Source: Pseudomonas protegens
GTDB taxonomy: Bacteria > Pseudomonadota > Gammaproteobacteria > Pseudomonadales > Pseudomonadaceae
NCBI RefSeq assembly: GCF_013407925.2
Contig: NZ_CP060201.1
Coordinates: forward strand, 1,612,001-1,676,000
DNA length: 64,000 bases
Reading direction: 5' to 3'
Below are positions 18,486 to 26,803 of the stretch, one piece after another; the first letter of the stretch is position 1; every line of letters starts with the position of its first letter. Under the pieces are notes generated by a model, which did not search any database, was not told where the DNA came from, and saw nothing but the letters and a program-made list of their open reading frames with translations. The position numbers and the translations under genes were made by a program.

Positions 18486-19124
18486 TTATGCCTTGTTGCC
18501 GATCAGCCCCGGCACCGCATGCAGCAGGGCATTGATCGCGAAACCGATGAACATCACCCCGCAGACCCGGGTGATCGCCAGCTCGTGACGCTGATACCAA
18601 CTGCGTACCTGCCGCGCACCGACCACGCCGATGAGAATAGCGTAAGCGCCGAGGCCACCCAGGAAGCTCAGGGCAATCAGGCCGGGCAGCATGGACCAGG
18701 TGAGCAGTTCGGCGCGGCTGGACAGCAAGGCGGTGAACGTCGCCACCGCCACCGGATAAGCCTTGGGGTTGGTCAGTCCGAAGACCACGCCGTGCCAGAA
18801 CGGATGGCGCGCGGCGCCCTGGGGTTCATCGCCGTTGCCGCGACGGGCGCGGATCGCACGTATTCCCAGCCAGAGCAGGTACAGGCCACTGAGCAGGCCG
18901 AGGACATTGAACGCATCGCTGCCGATTTCCCGGGCGCCGACAATGGCGATCAGCGCCGTGCTGCACCAGAGCACATCCCCCAGCATGTGCCCGCCAAGAA
19001 ACCCGGCGCCGGCCTTGCGGCCTCGGGACGCACCGATACCGAACACCGCCAGGACCCCGGGTCCGGGGGTGATGGCATAGATGAAACCCGAGGCGATAAC
19101 GGCCAGCAACAGCGATGAGGTCAT
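18486..19124 (-). CDS. LysE/RhtB-family amino-acid exporter
   Basis: The 212-residue membrane protein begins with the LysE-family signature FIYAITPGPGVLAVFGIGASRGRKAG and has about six spans. It should export an amino acid or homoserine-lactone-like compound from the cytoplasm. The start at 19124 (MTSSLLLAV) is chosen because the in-frame upstream extension is hydrophilic and atypical. It is alone on its strand, 126 bp from fosA. Confidence 0.85.
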   Translation of the reverse strand: MTSSLLLAVIASGFIYAITPGPGVLAVFGIGASRGRKAGAGFLGGHMLGDVLWCSTALIAIVGAREIGSDAFNVLGLLSGLYLLWLGIRAIRARRGNGDEPQGAARHPFWHGVVFGLTNPKAYPVAVATFTALLSSRAELLTWSMLPGLIALSFLGGLGAYAILIGVVGARQVRSWYQRHELAITRVCGVMFIGFAINALLHAVPGLIGNKA

Positions 19125-19250
19125 CGACAAGACTCCAGAGCGGATGCACCTCACGGGAACGCCAGGCACAGAACGAATCTGGCGGATTCTGCACGATCAA
19201 GGCACCTTGCCACCAGCAGCTTTCGTCAGCTGCTTACGGGCAGTTGCGCC

Positions 19251-19667
19251 TCAGTCGCTGGGGTAAAAGCGCATTCCCGCATAAGGATGTTCGCGACAGG
19301 CGCGTAATCGCGAGGCCAAGTCACCGACATGGGCCTCCAGTCGATGGCCATCGGGATCGAGAAAATAAAACGACGCGCCCTCGCTGCGGTTGCCGCGCCA
19401 CGCCTGCACCCGGGCCTCTCGCAGGCGCTGGACCAGCCATGGAAAATCCGCAGCACCGACACCAAAGGCGTAATGGGTGTAATCGGCAACCGCCGGTGCC
19501 TGCCGTTGCGGGTCCAGGGACAGGCACAGCCACAGTCCCGGCAGTGACAGGTAGGCTCCTGCATCCCAGGTGGCCTCCAGACGCAGTTGCAACAGCGAGT
19601 GATAGAAGGCCAGGCTGCGGGGCAAGTCGCTGACCGCCAGGGTCAGGTGATTGAGACCGGTGAGCAT
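19251..19667 (-). CDS. fosA: fosfomycin resistance glutathione transferase FosA
   Basis: The 138-residue vicinal-oxygen-chelate enzyme has the FosA sequence throughout. Metal ligands are His7 ([12 protein letters not shown]), His65 (DYTHYAFGV) and Glu111 ([10 protein letters not shown]), and the C-terminal PYAGMRFYP is as in the Pseudomonas chromosomal enzyme. It adds glutathione to the epoxide of fosfomycin, using Mn2+ and K+. It has no insertion sequence or integron context, so it is an intrinsic chromosomal gene. It is 3 bp from the next leftward gene upstream. Confidence 0.93.
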   Translation of the reverse strand: MLTGLNHLTLAVSDLPRSLAFYHSLLQLRLEATWDAGAYLSLPGLWLCLSLDPQRQAPAVADYTHYAFGVGAADFPWLVQRLREARVQAWRGNRSEGASFYFLDPDGHRLEAHVGDLASRLRACREHPYAGMRFYPSD

Positions 19668-19670
19668 CGC

Positions 19671-20402
19671 TTACTGCCCTTTCAGGGCTTTGCTCAGTGC
19701 ATAGCGCTGGCCGTCATAATGCAGGGTCGCCAGCGTGTTCCTGGGCGGCAGATCGCGGCTTTCACAGCCATCACGGCCCTTGAAATGCCTGGTGCTGACT
19801 TCACGGGTACGCACGATCAGATCGGCGTAACCGTTGCGCTGGCCACTGCCGACTTCCAGGGTCCGGTGCAGGGTCCGGGAGCGGCCCTCGCATTCACCGC
19901 CCCAGCCAAACTCGCCGTTGCTCTCATCCATCACCAATCCTTCCAAAAGCGGCAGGACTTCCTTGTCTTCACGTCGATACAGGGTCAGCACGCTTTTCTC
20001 GTAGGGCATGGCACTGGAGCTGTGGTGATAGAGAACCCGCAGGCCAAAGGCCCGCTGCTCTTTATTCAAACGGTAGCGCCCGGTGTCGATCTGCAGCCCC
20101 TGCAGGGCCACGGCATCGGAGAACAGAGCGGAATCCTTGTAGTTGCTGGCCAGGGTCCAACCGGAGTCGATGTCCTGCAGCGACACGTCCAGGCTGTAGC
20201 GGCTGACGTCGCCAGCCTGGCTCTCGGGCATGGGCGTCGCCCGGGCACTGATGCTCAGTTCCGGCTCCGCGGGCCAGGGCTTGCAGACATAGAACTCTCC
20301 GGGGACATCCGTTGTGTTGTCACACCCCGCCTGCGCCGCCGTAACGCCCCCCCACCCGGCACAAAGGGCCAGGCCCAGGGCGCATGACTCAAGCCACTTC
20401 AT
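19671..20402 (-). CDS. exported hypothetical protein, tandem paralogue 1
   Basis: The 243-residue protein has a signal peptide (MKWLESCALGLALCAGWGGVTAAQA). The mature domain shares its whole layout with the product of the next gene: CKPWPAEPELSISA, IDTGRYRL, YADLIVRTREVSTR and a closing TLHYDGQRYAL. Conserved cysteines suggest disulfides in the periplasm. I do not recognise a named domain. The start at 20402 is chosen because it directly begins the signal peptide. It is 10 bp downstream of its paralogue, so the two are co-transcribed. Confidence 0.65.
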   Translation of the reverse strand: MKWLESCALGLALCAGWGGVTAAQAGCDNTTDVPGEFYVCKPWPAEPELSISARATPMPESQAGDVSRYSLDVSLQDIDSGWTLASNYKDSALFSDAVALQGLQIDTGRYRLNKEQRAFGLRVLYHHSSSAMPYEKSVLTLYRREDKEVLPLLEGLVMDESNGEFGWGGECEGRSRTLHRTLEVGSGQRNGYADLIVRTREVSTRHFKGRDGCESRDLPPRNTLATLHYDGQRYALSKALKGQ

Positions 20403-20412
20403 CAAAACTCCC

Positions 20413-21150
20413 TCAGATACCGCTGTAGCCATTGGGCAGCACGTAACGCTGGCCGTCGTAATGCAGAGTGACGAGCACCGGCTTGGCGGTCACGGACTTG
20501 GACTGGCACTGGTCGCCGACTTGCTCACTGCGGGTACTGACGCTGACCGAACGCACGATCAGGTCGGCATAACCGTGGCTGCGGGTCTTGGCGATCTCCA
20601 GGGTACGGGTGGTTTTCGTCCCCTCCCCGGCACACTGGCCATCCCATTCGCCGTTGTAGGAGTGAGCCAGGAACTTCTCCAGCACCGGGCGCAGGGTGCT
20701 GCCCTCGCGCACATACAGGCTGAGCCAGACCTGGCTGAAGGGGTTGACCCGGGACGAGCCCTCGAACCCGGCCCGGACCCCGAACGCCCGCACCTGTGGC
20801 GTCAATTGAAAGCGCCCGGTGTCGAGCTTGACGCTCTCCAGGCGAACCGCGTCGGAAACAAAGGCCGCAGGCTGCGCATAGCGAGCCAGGACCTGTCCGC
20901 TGTTGCGCTGCAGCACGGCCAGTTGCAGGTTGTAGGTGCCGTCGCCGTTGCCGGTGTCGCTGGGGTCGGGAACCATTTCCGAGAGAAGGCTGATGCTCTG
21001 GTCGGCAAACGCCGGCCAGTCCTTGCACAGGGAAAAGCCCGGGACCTCGGCATTGCGCGGTGGCGGCAGGCATTGCGCCGCCACTGAGGTGGCGCTGGCC
21101 AGCAACGCCAGGCTGCCCAGCAGCGGGATCAGGGAAGAACGACGGAACAT
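20413..21150 (-). CDS. exported hypothetical protein, tandem paralogue 2
   Basis: This 245-residue protein has a signal peptide (MFRRSSLIPLLGSLALLASATSVAAQ region) and the same fold cues as its neighbour: FSLCKDWPAFADQSISL, LDTGRFQL, RAFGVRAG, YADLIVRSVSVSTR and VLVTLHYDGQRYVLP. The pair clearly arose by duplication and has diverged to roughly one-third identity by eye. It is the first gene of the two-gene unit. Function is unknown; a periplasmic binding or structural role is possible. Confidence 0.65.
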   Translation of the reverse strand: MFRRSSLIPLLGSLALLASATSVAAQCLPPPRNAEVPGFSLCKDWPAFADQSISLLSEMVPDPSDTGNGDGTYNLQLAVLQRNSGQVLARYAQPAAFVSDAVRLESVKLDTGRFQLTPQVRAFGVRAGFEGSSRVNPFSQVWLSLYVREGSTLRPVLEKFLAHSYNGEWDGQCAGEGTKTTRTLEIAKTRSHGYADLIVRSVSVSTRSEQVGDQCQSKSVTAKPVLVTLHYDGQRYVLPNGYSGI

Positions 21151-21316
21151 TCACGACTCCTTGTGACAGGCGGATACAGCGCGATTTCAGGTCGCACTAT
21201 CCTCTGCCACGCGGGCGCTTTCAACGCTGGAAGCGGGCGTTTGGGAGTGGCAGGTGCCGGGGGAGCGGCTGCTGATACGGCGAGCTTTCCACATCAGACG
21301 GGCATGCGGGTAGAAC

Positions 21317-21375
21317 CTTCGCCGGCAAGCCGGCTCCTACAGGACCTGTGACTGTAGGCGCTGGCTCGCGAGCAA
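21317..21375. repeat. REP element pair
   Basis: A REP palindrome with core TTCGCCGGCAAGCCGGCTCC is followed by a degenerate inverted partner (GTAGGCGCTGGCTCGCGAGC). It lies in the gap between two leftward genes. Confidence 0.75.
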
Positions 21376-21388
21376 AACTCCCCCTGGC

Positions 21389-22537
21389 TCAAAACGCGCT
21401 ACGGAAAATCTCCTCGATCTGCCGTTGATCCGCCGGACGCGGGTTGGTCAGGCCGCAGGCGTCTTTCAGGGCGTTGGCCGCCAGCAGCGGAATGTCCTGC
21501 AACTTGGCCCCCAGCTCACGCAGACCGGCAGGAATCTCCACATCCCGGGCCAAGGCGCGAATCGCCGTGATCGCCGCCTGGGCGCCCTCTTCCGGGCTGA
21601 AGCCACGGATGTCCGCGCCCAGGGCATGGGCCACATCGGTCAGGCGCTGGGCACACACCGAGGCATTGAAGCTCTGCACATGGGGCAGCAGCACGGCGTT
21701 GCACACACCGTGCGGCAAGTCGTAGAAACCGCCCAGTTGGTGGGCCATGGCGTGCACAAAGCCCAGGGACGCATTGTTGAAGGCCATGCCGGCGAGGAAC
21801 TGCGCATAGGCCATGTTCTCCCGCGCCTGCAGATCGCTGCCGTCGTGCACCGCCTGACGCAGGTTGGCGCTGATCATGCTAATGGCCTTGAGCGCGCAGG
21901 CGTCGGTGATCGGGTTGGCGGCGGTGGACACGTAGGCCTCCACGGCATGGGTCAGGGCGTCCATGCCGGTGGCGGCGGTCAGGCCCTTGGGCATGGCCAC
22001 CATCAGCGCCGGGTCGTTGACCGAGAGCAACGGCGTGACGTTACGGTCGACGATGGCCATTTTCACGTGGCGCGACTCGTCGGTAATGATGCAGAAGCGA
22101 GTCATTTCGCTGGCGGTGCCGGCGGTGGTGTTGATGGCGATCAGCGGCAACTGCGGCTTGCTTGAGCGGTCGACCCCTTCGTAGTCGCCAATCTGTCCGC
22201 CGTTGGTGGCACACAGGGCAATACCCTTGGCGCAGTCATGGGGCGAACCGCCGCCCAGGGAGATGACGAAATCGCACTGCGATTGCTGCAACTGCGCCAG
22301 TCCCTGCTCGACGTTGGCGATGCTCGGATTGGGCTTGGCGCCATCGAAGATCACCGAATCGATGTCCTGCATGGCCAGCTTCTCGGCGATCATCCCGGCC
22401 ACCCCGGCCTTGGCCAGGCCGGCGTCGGTGACGATCAGCGCCTTGCGAAAGCCATAGTTGCGAATGGCCTCCATGGCTTCGTCCAGGCAGTTGATACCCA
22501 TGATGTTGACGGCGGGAATGAAGAAGGTGCTGCTCAT
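21389..22537 (-). CDS. yiaY: iron-containing alcohol dehydrogenase (YiaY-like)
   Basis: The 382-residue type III alcohol dehydrogenase closely follows E. coli YiaY. It has [15 protein letters not shown] for NAD binding, [34 protein letters not shown] with the first metal ligands, and [26 protein letters not shown] with the two His ligands. It interconverts alcohols and aldehydes with NAD(H). The start at 22537 is preferred because [11 protein letters not shown] is the family-standard N-terminus. An Anr-type box lies 84 bp upstream, consistent with low-oxygen expression. Confidence 0.9.
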   Translation of the reverse strand: MSSTFFIPAVNIMGINCLDEAMEAIRNYGFRKALIVTDAGLAKAGVAGMIAEKLAMQDIDSVIFDGAKPNPSIANVEQGLAQLQQSQCDFVISLGGGSPHDCAKGIALCATNGGQIGDYEGVDRSSKPQLPLIAINTTAGTASEMTRFCIITDESRHVKMAIVDRNVTPLLSVNDPALMVAMPKGLTAATGMDALTHAVEAYVSTAANPITDACALKAISMISANLRQAVHDGSDLQARENMAYAQFLAGMAFNNASLGFVHAMAHQLGGFYDLPHGVCNAVLLPHVQSFNASVCAQRLTDVAHALGADIRGFSPEEGAQAAITAIRALARDVEIPAGLRELGAKLQDIPLLAANALKDACGLTNPRPADQRQIEEIFRSAF

Positions 22538-22620
22538 GAGGAAGTCTCCGGGCGAAGGCCCAATGCGGGTGTCGATGCGGTGTATGCCCGACAGGATCGA
22601 CTCATCGGTCACGGGCGATC

Positions 22621-22634
22621 TTGATCTGGCTCAA
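22621..22634. promoter_or_regulatory. Anr/Dnr (FNR-type) box
   Basis: TTGATCTGGCTCAA matches the FNR-family core TTGA-N6-TCAA exactly and the Anr consensus TTGAT-N4-ATCAA at 9 of 10 positions. It lies between the divergent YiaY-like and DUF4917 genes, closer in logic to the alcohol dehydrogenase. Confidence 0.6.
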
Positions 22635-22685
22635 GGGTCGGTCGTGATAAAGTCGGCGCCCTGATCACCTTCTGCCTTGAGACCA

Positions 22686-23714
22686 ATGACCGCGATGACG
22701 GATTTCCAGGAATTTGACGCCGAACTTGAAGACTGGAACGCCCTGGGCACGAGCATGGCCTTCAACGGCCTGCTGATCGGCAATGGCGCCAGCCGCGCCG
22801 TGTGGGAAGACTTTGCCTACGACTCGCTGTTCGAAAACGCCCGCACCGTGGAAGAAAAGCCCCTGAGCCCATCCGAACTCAGCGTGTTCGAAGCCCTGCA
22901 GACCCGCAGCTTCGAACAGGTGCTCAGCGCCCTGAAAACCACCAGCCGGGTGAACAAGGCCCTGGCGGTCAGCTCGGCGGCGCCGCGCAACCGCTACTAC
23001 GCGATCAAGGAAGCGCTGATCAATACCGTGCATGCGGTGCACATCCCCTGGCGCCTGGTACAGCCGCAAAGCCTGGCGGCCATCAACCAGGAACTGCGGC
23101 GCTACCCCACGGTGTTCACCAGCAATTACGACCTGCTCAATTACTGGGCCGTGCAGCATGACAGCCAAGGCATCGACGACCTGTTCCACGGCGCCGATCC
23201 GGCCTTCGAACTGGGCACCACACCCCGTGCCGCGACCCGCATCCTCTACCTGCACGGTGGCCTGCACCTGGTGCGCAACCTTGATGGCAGCGCACGCAAA
23301 CTGACGGCCACCGAAGGCACCCTGCTGGGCAGCTTCGCCATCAACAACACCCTCAAGACCCTGGACGACGTGCCGCTGTTCGTCAGCGAAGGGCCGCTGG
23401 CGGACAAGCTCAAGACCATTCGCAGCTCGGACTACCTGTCGTTCTGCTACCAGCAACTGCTGGATCACAGCGGCGCCCTGTGCCTCTTCGGCCACAACCT
23501 CGGGCCCCAGGACCAGCACCTGGTGCAGGCGCTCCGCCAGTCGGCCGTCACGACCCTGGCGATCTCCATCTACCCGCGCAGCGCGGCGTTCATCCAGCAC
23601 CAGAAGCGCCACTACGCCAAGCTGTTCGAAGGGTTGGAGTTGAACCTGCGCTTCTTCGATGCCAAGACCCACGCCCTGGGCAACCCGGCCCTGTCGGTGC
23701 CTGTGGAGCGCTGA
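22686..23714 (+). CDS. DUF4917 family protein (SIR2-like fold cues)
   Basis: The 342-residue protein has LLIGNGASRAVWED near its start, FTSNYDLLNYW in the middle, YLHGGLHL and finally LCLFGHNLGPQDQHLVQAL. This order (G-N-G, T-N-Y-D, H-G, G-x-x-x-x-D) is that of SIR2-like NAD-binding proteins, which are frequent in defence, and the family is known as DUF4917. Start choice is uncertain: ATG at 22686 is used, with TTG at 22677 and ATG at 22695 also possible; none has a good ribosome site. It is monocistronic. Confidence 0.7.
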   Translation: MTAMTDFQEFDAELEDWNALGTSMAFNGLLIGNGASRAVWEDFAYDSLFENARTVEEKPLSPSELSVFEALQTRSFEQVLSALKTTSRVNKALAVSSAAPRNRYYAIKEALINTVHAVHIPWRLVQPQSLAAINQELRRYPTVFTSNYDLLNYWAVQHDSQGIDDLFHGADPAFELGTTPRAATRILYLHGGLHLVRNLDGSARKLTATEGTLLGSFAINNTLKTLDDVPLFVSEGPLADKLKTIRSSDYLSFCYQQLLDHSGALCLFGHNLGPQDQHLVQALRQSAVTTLAISIYPRSAAFIQHQKRHYAKLFEGLELNLRFFDAKTHALGNPALSVPVER

Positions 23715-23739
23715 CCGCGCCGGGCGCGGGCGTCCTTGG

Positions 23740-23790
23740 GATCGCCGCGGGCCTGCGGCCCGTTCGCAGCCTTCGGCAGCGGCTACAGGG
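23740..23790. repeat. REP-like palindromes
   Basis: Two short GC-rich palindromes (GCCGCGGGCCTGCGGC and GCAGCCTTCGGCAGCGGC) lie between converging genes. The second is a one-base variant of sequences at 33761 and 43791. Confidence 0.55.
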
Positions 23791-23791
23791 C

Positions 23792-24334
23792 TCATTCTTC
23801 GCTGCTGTGTACCACCACCAGCAACTGCGCCTGCTCGTCCCCCAGGGAACGAATGCGGTGGGGTTTCTGCGCGTTGAAGTGCAGCGCGTCGCCACGGTTG
23901 AGAATCACCCGCTCGTTCATGAAGTCCACTTCCACCTGGCCTTCATGGACGAACAGGAACTCCTCCCCCAGGTGTTCCTTGAAGGTCTTGTCACTGAACT
24001 CTTTGGCCGGGTAGATGATGAACGGCAGCAGGTTGCGCTCGCTGACCTGATGGGCCAGCACCGCATAGCCCGGCGTCTGGTCGTTGGCTGCCAATGACTG
24101 GCGCTCATCGCTGCGCACCAGGCTGTAGCTGTCCAGGCTGATGCTGTCCTCGGCGAACAGCTCCTCGACCTTGACGTTCAACGCCTTGGCCAGCTTCAAG
24201 GCGGCGGCGATCGACGGGGTGTTCAACCCGCGCTCGACTTTCGACAGGTAACTCTTGGTCATCCCGGATTTTTCGGCCAGCGCCTCCAGGGTCACGCCAA
24301 GTTTTTTTCTCAATAATTTCAAACGGATAGACAT
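23792..24334 (-). CDS. XRE-cupin transcriptional regulator
   Basis: The 180-residue regulator has an N-terminal HTH_XRE domain (residues about 5-60: LRKKLGVTLEALAEKSGMTKSY, LSKVERGLNTPSIAAALKLAKAL) and a C-terminal cupin_2 domain (about 105-178: KTFKEHLGEEFLFVHEGQVEV, LNRGDALHFNAQKPHRIRSLG). This layout is shared with PuuR-like regulators that sense small metabolites. It is divergent from the aldolase/DapA-like pair and the gap contains a clear operator-like repeat, so it likely controls that pair and itself. Confidence 0.88.
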   Translation of the reverse strand: MSIRLKLLRKKLGVTLEALAEKSGMTKSYLSKVERGLNTPSIAAALKLAKALNVKVEELFAEDSISLDSYSLVRSDERQSLAANDQTPGYAVLAHQVSERNLLPFIIYPAKEFSDKTFKEHLGEEFLFVHEGQVEVDFMNERVILNRGDALHFNAQKPHRIRSLGDEQAQLLVVVHSSEE

Positions 24335-24379
24335 CTGGAACGGTTAATCCATCTAGAAAACAACGATTGGCGCTTGCTA

Positions 24380-24415
24380 ATGACACAAAGTGTCATATAG
24401 CCTTTTAAGTGTCAT
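24380..24415. promoter_or_regulatory. operator-like repeat: inverted ATGACAC/GTGTCAT plus a third half-site
   Basis: ATGACACAAAGTGTCAT (24380-24396) is a perfect 7-bp inverted repeat with a 3-bp spacer. A further GTGTCAT copy starts at 24409, 19 bp after the second arm. It lies midway between the XRE-cupin gene and the aldolase gene. Confidence 0.65.
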
Positions 24416-24495
24416 CGCGACTCACCCAACGACCTCGCAAGCAGCAGGTGAAACGCAGATCCGACGTCCATTGCACTTCTCAAAGGACCTTCGAC

Positions 24496-25278
24496 ATGGC
24501 CAAGACATTAGCACTGCCCAAAGACCAGCTGGTCAAGCAAGCCCTGACCCAGATGCAAAACACCCTGGCGGATAATACGTGGACCGACCGGCAAAAGCTG
24601 GCCTTGACCTGCCGCATTCTGTTCGAGAACGGCCACGACTCGGGCCTGGCCGGGCAGATCACCGCCCGCGGCCCGCAACCGGGCACCTACTACACCCAGC
24701 AACTGGGCCTGGGCTTCGATGAAATCAGCGCCGGCAACCTGCTGCTGGTCAACGAAGACCTGGAAGTCCTCGAAGGCCACGGCATGCCCAACCCGGCCAA
24801 CCGCTTCCACAGCTGGGTGTACCGCGCCCGGCCGGACGTGAACTGCATCATCCACACCCACCCGACCCACGTTGCCGCGCTGTCGATGCTGGAAGTGCCG
24901 CTGGAGGTGTCGCACATGGACCTCTGCCCGCTGTACGAGGACTGCGCCTTTCTCGAAGCCTGGCCGGGGGTGCCGGTGGGCAACGAAGAAGGCGAAATCA
25001 TCGCCGCGGCCCTGGGCGACAAGCGCGCGATCCTGCTTTCCCACCACGGCCAGCTGTCCACCGGCGCGAGCATCGAGGAAGCCTGCGTGATCGCTCAATT
25101 GATCGAGCGCGCGGCCAGGCTGCAACTGCTGGCCATGGCTGCCGGCACCATCAAGCCGATCCTTCCGGAGCTGGGCCGCGAAGCCCACGACTGGATCTCC
25201 AGGCCCAAGCGCCACAGCGCCGCCTTCAACTATTACGCTCGGCAAAACCTGAAAAAGCACGCCGACTGCCTGAACTGA
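24496..25278 (+). CDS. class II aldolase/adducin family protein
   Basis: The 260-residue protein carries the zinc-binding aldolase motifs CIIHTHPTHVAALSML (His-x-His) and LLSHHGQLSTGASIEEACV (third His), with family-typical NRFHSWVYRARPDV before them. It probably performs a retro-aldol or decarboxylation step on a hydroxy- or sugar-acid. The ATG at 24496 follows AAAGGACC. It is followed 31 bp later by a DapA-like enzyme, so the two likely act in one pathway under the divergent XRE-cupin regulator. The substrate is unknown. Confidence 0.85.
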   Translation: MAKTLALPKDQLVKQALTQMQNTLADNTWTDRQKLALTCRILFENGHDSGLAGQITARGPQPGTYYTQQLGLGFDEISAGNLLLVNEDLEVLEGHGMPNPANRFHSWVYRARPDVNCIIHTHPTHVAALSMLEVPLEVSHMDLCPLYEDCAFLEAWPGVPVGNEEGEIIAAALGDKRAILLSHHGQLSTGASIEEACVIAQLIERAARLQLLAMAAGTIKPILPELGREAHDWISRPKRHSAAFNYYARQNLKKHADCLN

Positions 25279-25309
25279 TCCACCCCTTATGCCTTGCAGG
25301 AGTTGCACC

Positions 25310-26197
25310 ATGCCTACCCCCAAGATCCACGGCATCATCGGCTACACCGTCACCCCCTTCGGCCCTAACGGCGAAGGCCTGGACCTGGACGCCCTCGGGC
25401 GCGCCATCGACCGCATGATCGACGCCGGCGTCCACGCCATCGCGCCCCTGGGCAGCACCGGCGAAGGCGCCTACCTCGGCGACGCGGAATGGGATCAGGT
25501 CGCCGAGTTCAGCATCCGCCACGTGGCCAAGCGCGTGCCGACCATCGTCAGCGTTTCCGACCTGACCACCGCCAAGGCCATCCGCCGCGCGCGCTTTGCC
25601 GAAGCCCAGGGCGCCGACGTGGTGATGGTGCTGCCCACCTCCTACTGGAAACTCAGCGAAGCCGAGATCCTCGCCCACTACCAGGCCATCGGCGCCAGCA
25701 TCGGCGTGCCGATCATGCTCTACAACAACCCGGCCACCAGCGGCACCGACATGTCGGTGGAACTGATCCTGAAGATCTTCCACGCCGTGGAGAACGTCAC
25801 CCTGGTCAAGGAAAGCACCGGCGACATCCAGCGCATGCACAAGCTGCACCTGCTGGGTGAAGGCCAGGTGCCGTTCTACAACGGCTGCAACCCACTGGCC
25901 CTGGAAGCCTTCGCCGCCGGCGCCAGCGGCTGGTGCACGGCGGCGGCGAACCTGATCCCGCAACTCAACCTCGAGCTGTATCAGGCCGTGCTCGAGCAAG
26001 ACCTGCAACGGGCCCGGGCGCTGTTCTACCGCCAGTTGCCGCTGCTGGACTTCATCCTCCAGGGCGGCTTGCCGGCCACGGTCAAGGCCGGGCTGGAACT
26101 GACCGGGCTGAACGCCGGCGAGCCGCGCCGGCCAGTGTTTGCCCTGAACGAGGGCGGTCGCCAACAGTTGCACACGCTGCTGCAGACCCTGGGTTGA
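25310..26197 (+). CDS. DapA-family lyase/aldolase, substrate unknown
   Basis: The 295-residue enzyme has the DapA/NAL signatures: APLGSTGEGAYLGDAEW near residue 45, Tyr in PIMLYNNPATSG and the Schiff-base Lys in NVTLVKESTGDIQRMH. It should cleave or form a C-C bond next to a keto-acid, or dehydrate/deaminate a related substrate. It is clearly a different subgroup from LhpC. An AGGAG site is 8 nt before the ATG. Context pairs it with the class II aldolase. Essential lysine biosynthesis DapA is unlikely because that gene normally stands elsewhere. Confidence 0.85.
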   Translation: MPTPKIHGIIGYTVTPFGPNGEGLDLDALGRAIDRMIDAGVHAIAPLGSTGEGAYLGDAEWDQVAEFSIRHVAKRVPTIVSVSDLTTAKAIRRARFAEAQGADVVMVLPTSYWKLSEAEILAHYQAIGASIGVPIMLYNNPATSGTDMSVELILKIFHAVENVTLVKESTGDIQRMHKLHLLGEGQVPFYNGCNPLALEAFAAGASGWCTAAANLIPQLNLELYQAVLEQDLQRARALFYRQLPLLDFILQGGLPATVKAGLELTGLNAGEPRRPVFALNEGGRQQLHTLLQTLG

Positions 26198-26210
26198 AGC
26201 CCTGACAAAA

Positions 26211-26240
26211 AAGCCCGGGCGGCTGACACCGTCCGGGCTT
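26211..26240. terminator. bidirectional rho-independent terminator
   Basis: A 12-bp stem AAGCCCGGGCGG / CCGTCCGGGCTT (one G-T wobble) with a 6-nt loop is flanked on the left by a run of A. Read leftwards this gives a proper U-tract, so it best serves the lipoprotein gene and also ends the aldolase/DapA-like unit. Confidence 0.85.
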
Positions 26241-26266
26241 TGGCATGGGCCGCGTTCACGCGTGGC

Positions 26267-26803
26267 TCAGTGGCTGTTCAGCGCCACCGGGGCCTGGGCC
26301 TTGAACTGCGGGTCCTGCAGCATCTGCACAATGAACTCGTCGGTGATGCGCTGCACATGCTGGTATTGGCCGCCATCGAGATTGGCCCAACCGCGCCAGG
26401 AACGGGTGTGGTTGCTGACCCGGTACTTGGCCAGAGGCTGGTCGCCACGGCTGACGTGGAACATCACCTGGCTGTCCCAGGTGACACGGCCCGGCACGAT
26501 AAAAAAGGTCATCGCACTGAGTAGCCCCATGGGAATGTTCTGCCAGCCGAAGTAATCACTGTCGGCCATCACGATCACGTTGTAGCCATCGGCAGTGAAC
26601 CCCGACTGCACCTGTTCGAAGGTGCCGCGGCGGCGCAGTTCATCACGGATCAGGCCCCCGGGAATGGCGCCCATGACGCTGACGCTGATCGCCGGCAACG
26701 CCTGCTGATAATCCACCTCGGCCGGCTTGAGACTATGGCTGGTCTGACAACCTCCCAGCCCCAGCATCAACACCAGCAACACCCACAACCGCGTCCGCAT
26801 CAC
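26267..26803 (-). CDS. hypothetical lipoprotein
   Basis: The 178-residue protein has a lipoprotein signal peptide ending in the lipobox LGLGGC, so Cys19 should be lipidated. The mature part contains ISVSVMGAIPGGLIRDELRRRG and YNVIVMADSDYFGWQNIPMG, with a Trp-rich stretch later. I do not recognise a family. Its start overlaps the upstream lipoprotein stop by 4 bp (ATGA), showing a coupled two-gene operon of envelope lipoproteins. Confidence 0.7.
   Translation of the reverse strand: MMRTRLWVLLVLMLGLGGCQTSHSLKPAEVDYQQALPAISVSVMGAIPGGLIRDELRRRGTFEQVQSGFTADGYNVIVMADSDYFGWQNIPMGLLSAMTFFIVPGRVTWDSQVMFHVSRGDQPLAKYRVSNHTRSWRGWANLDGGQYQHVQRITDEFIVQMLQDPQFKAQAPVALNSH

Noticed and set aside
19251-19667. 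Acquired resistance gene
   Set aside because: FosA has the chromosomal Pseudomonas form and no integron, IS or composition shift nearby.
25310-26197. Lysine-biosynthesis dapA
   Set aside because: Context is an aldolase pair under an XRE-cupin regulator, so a catabolic role is more likely.
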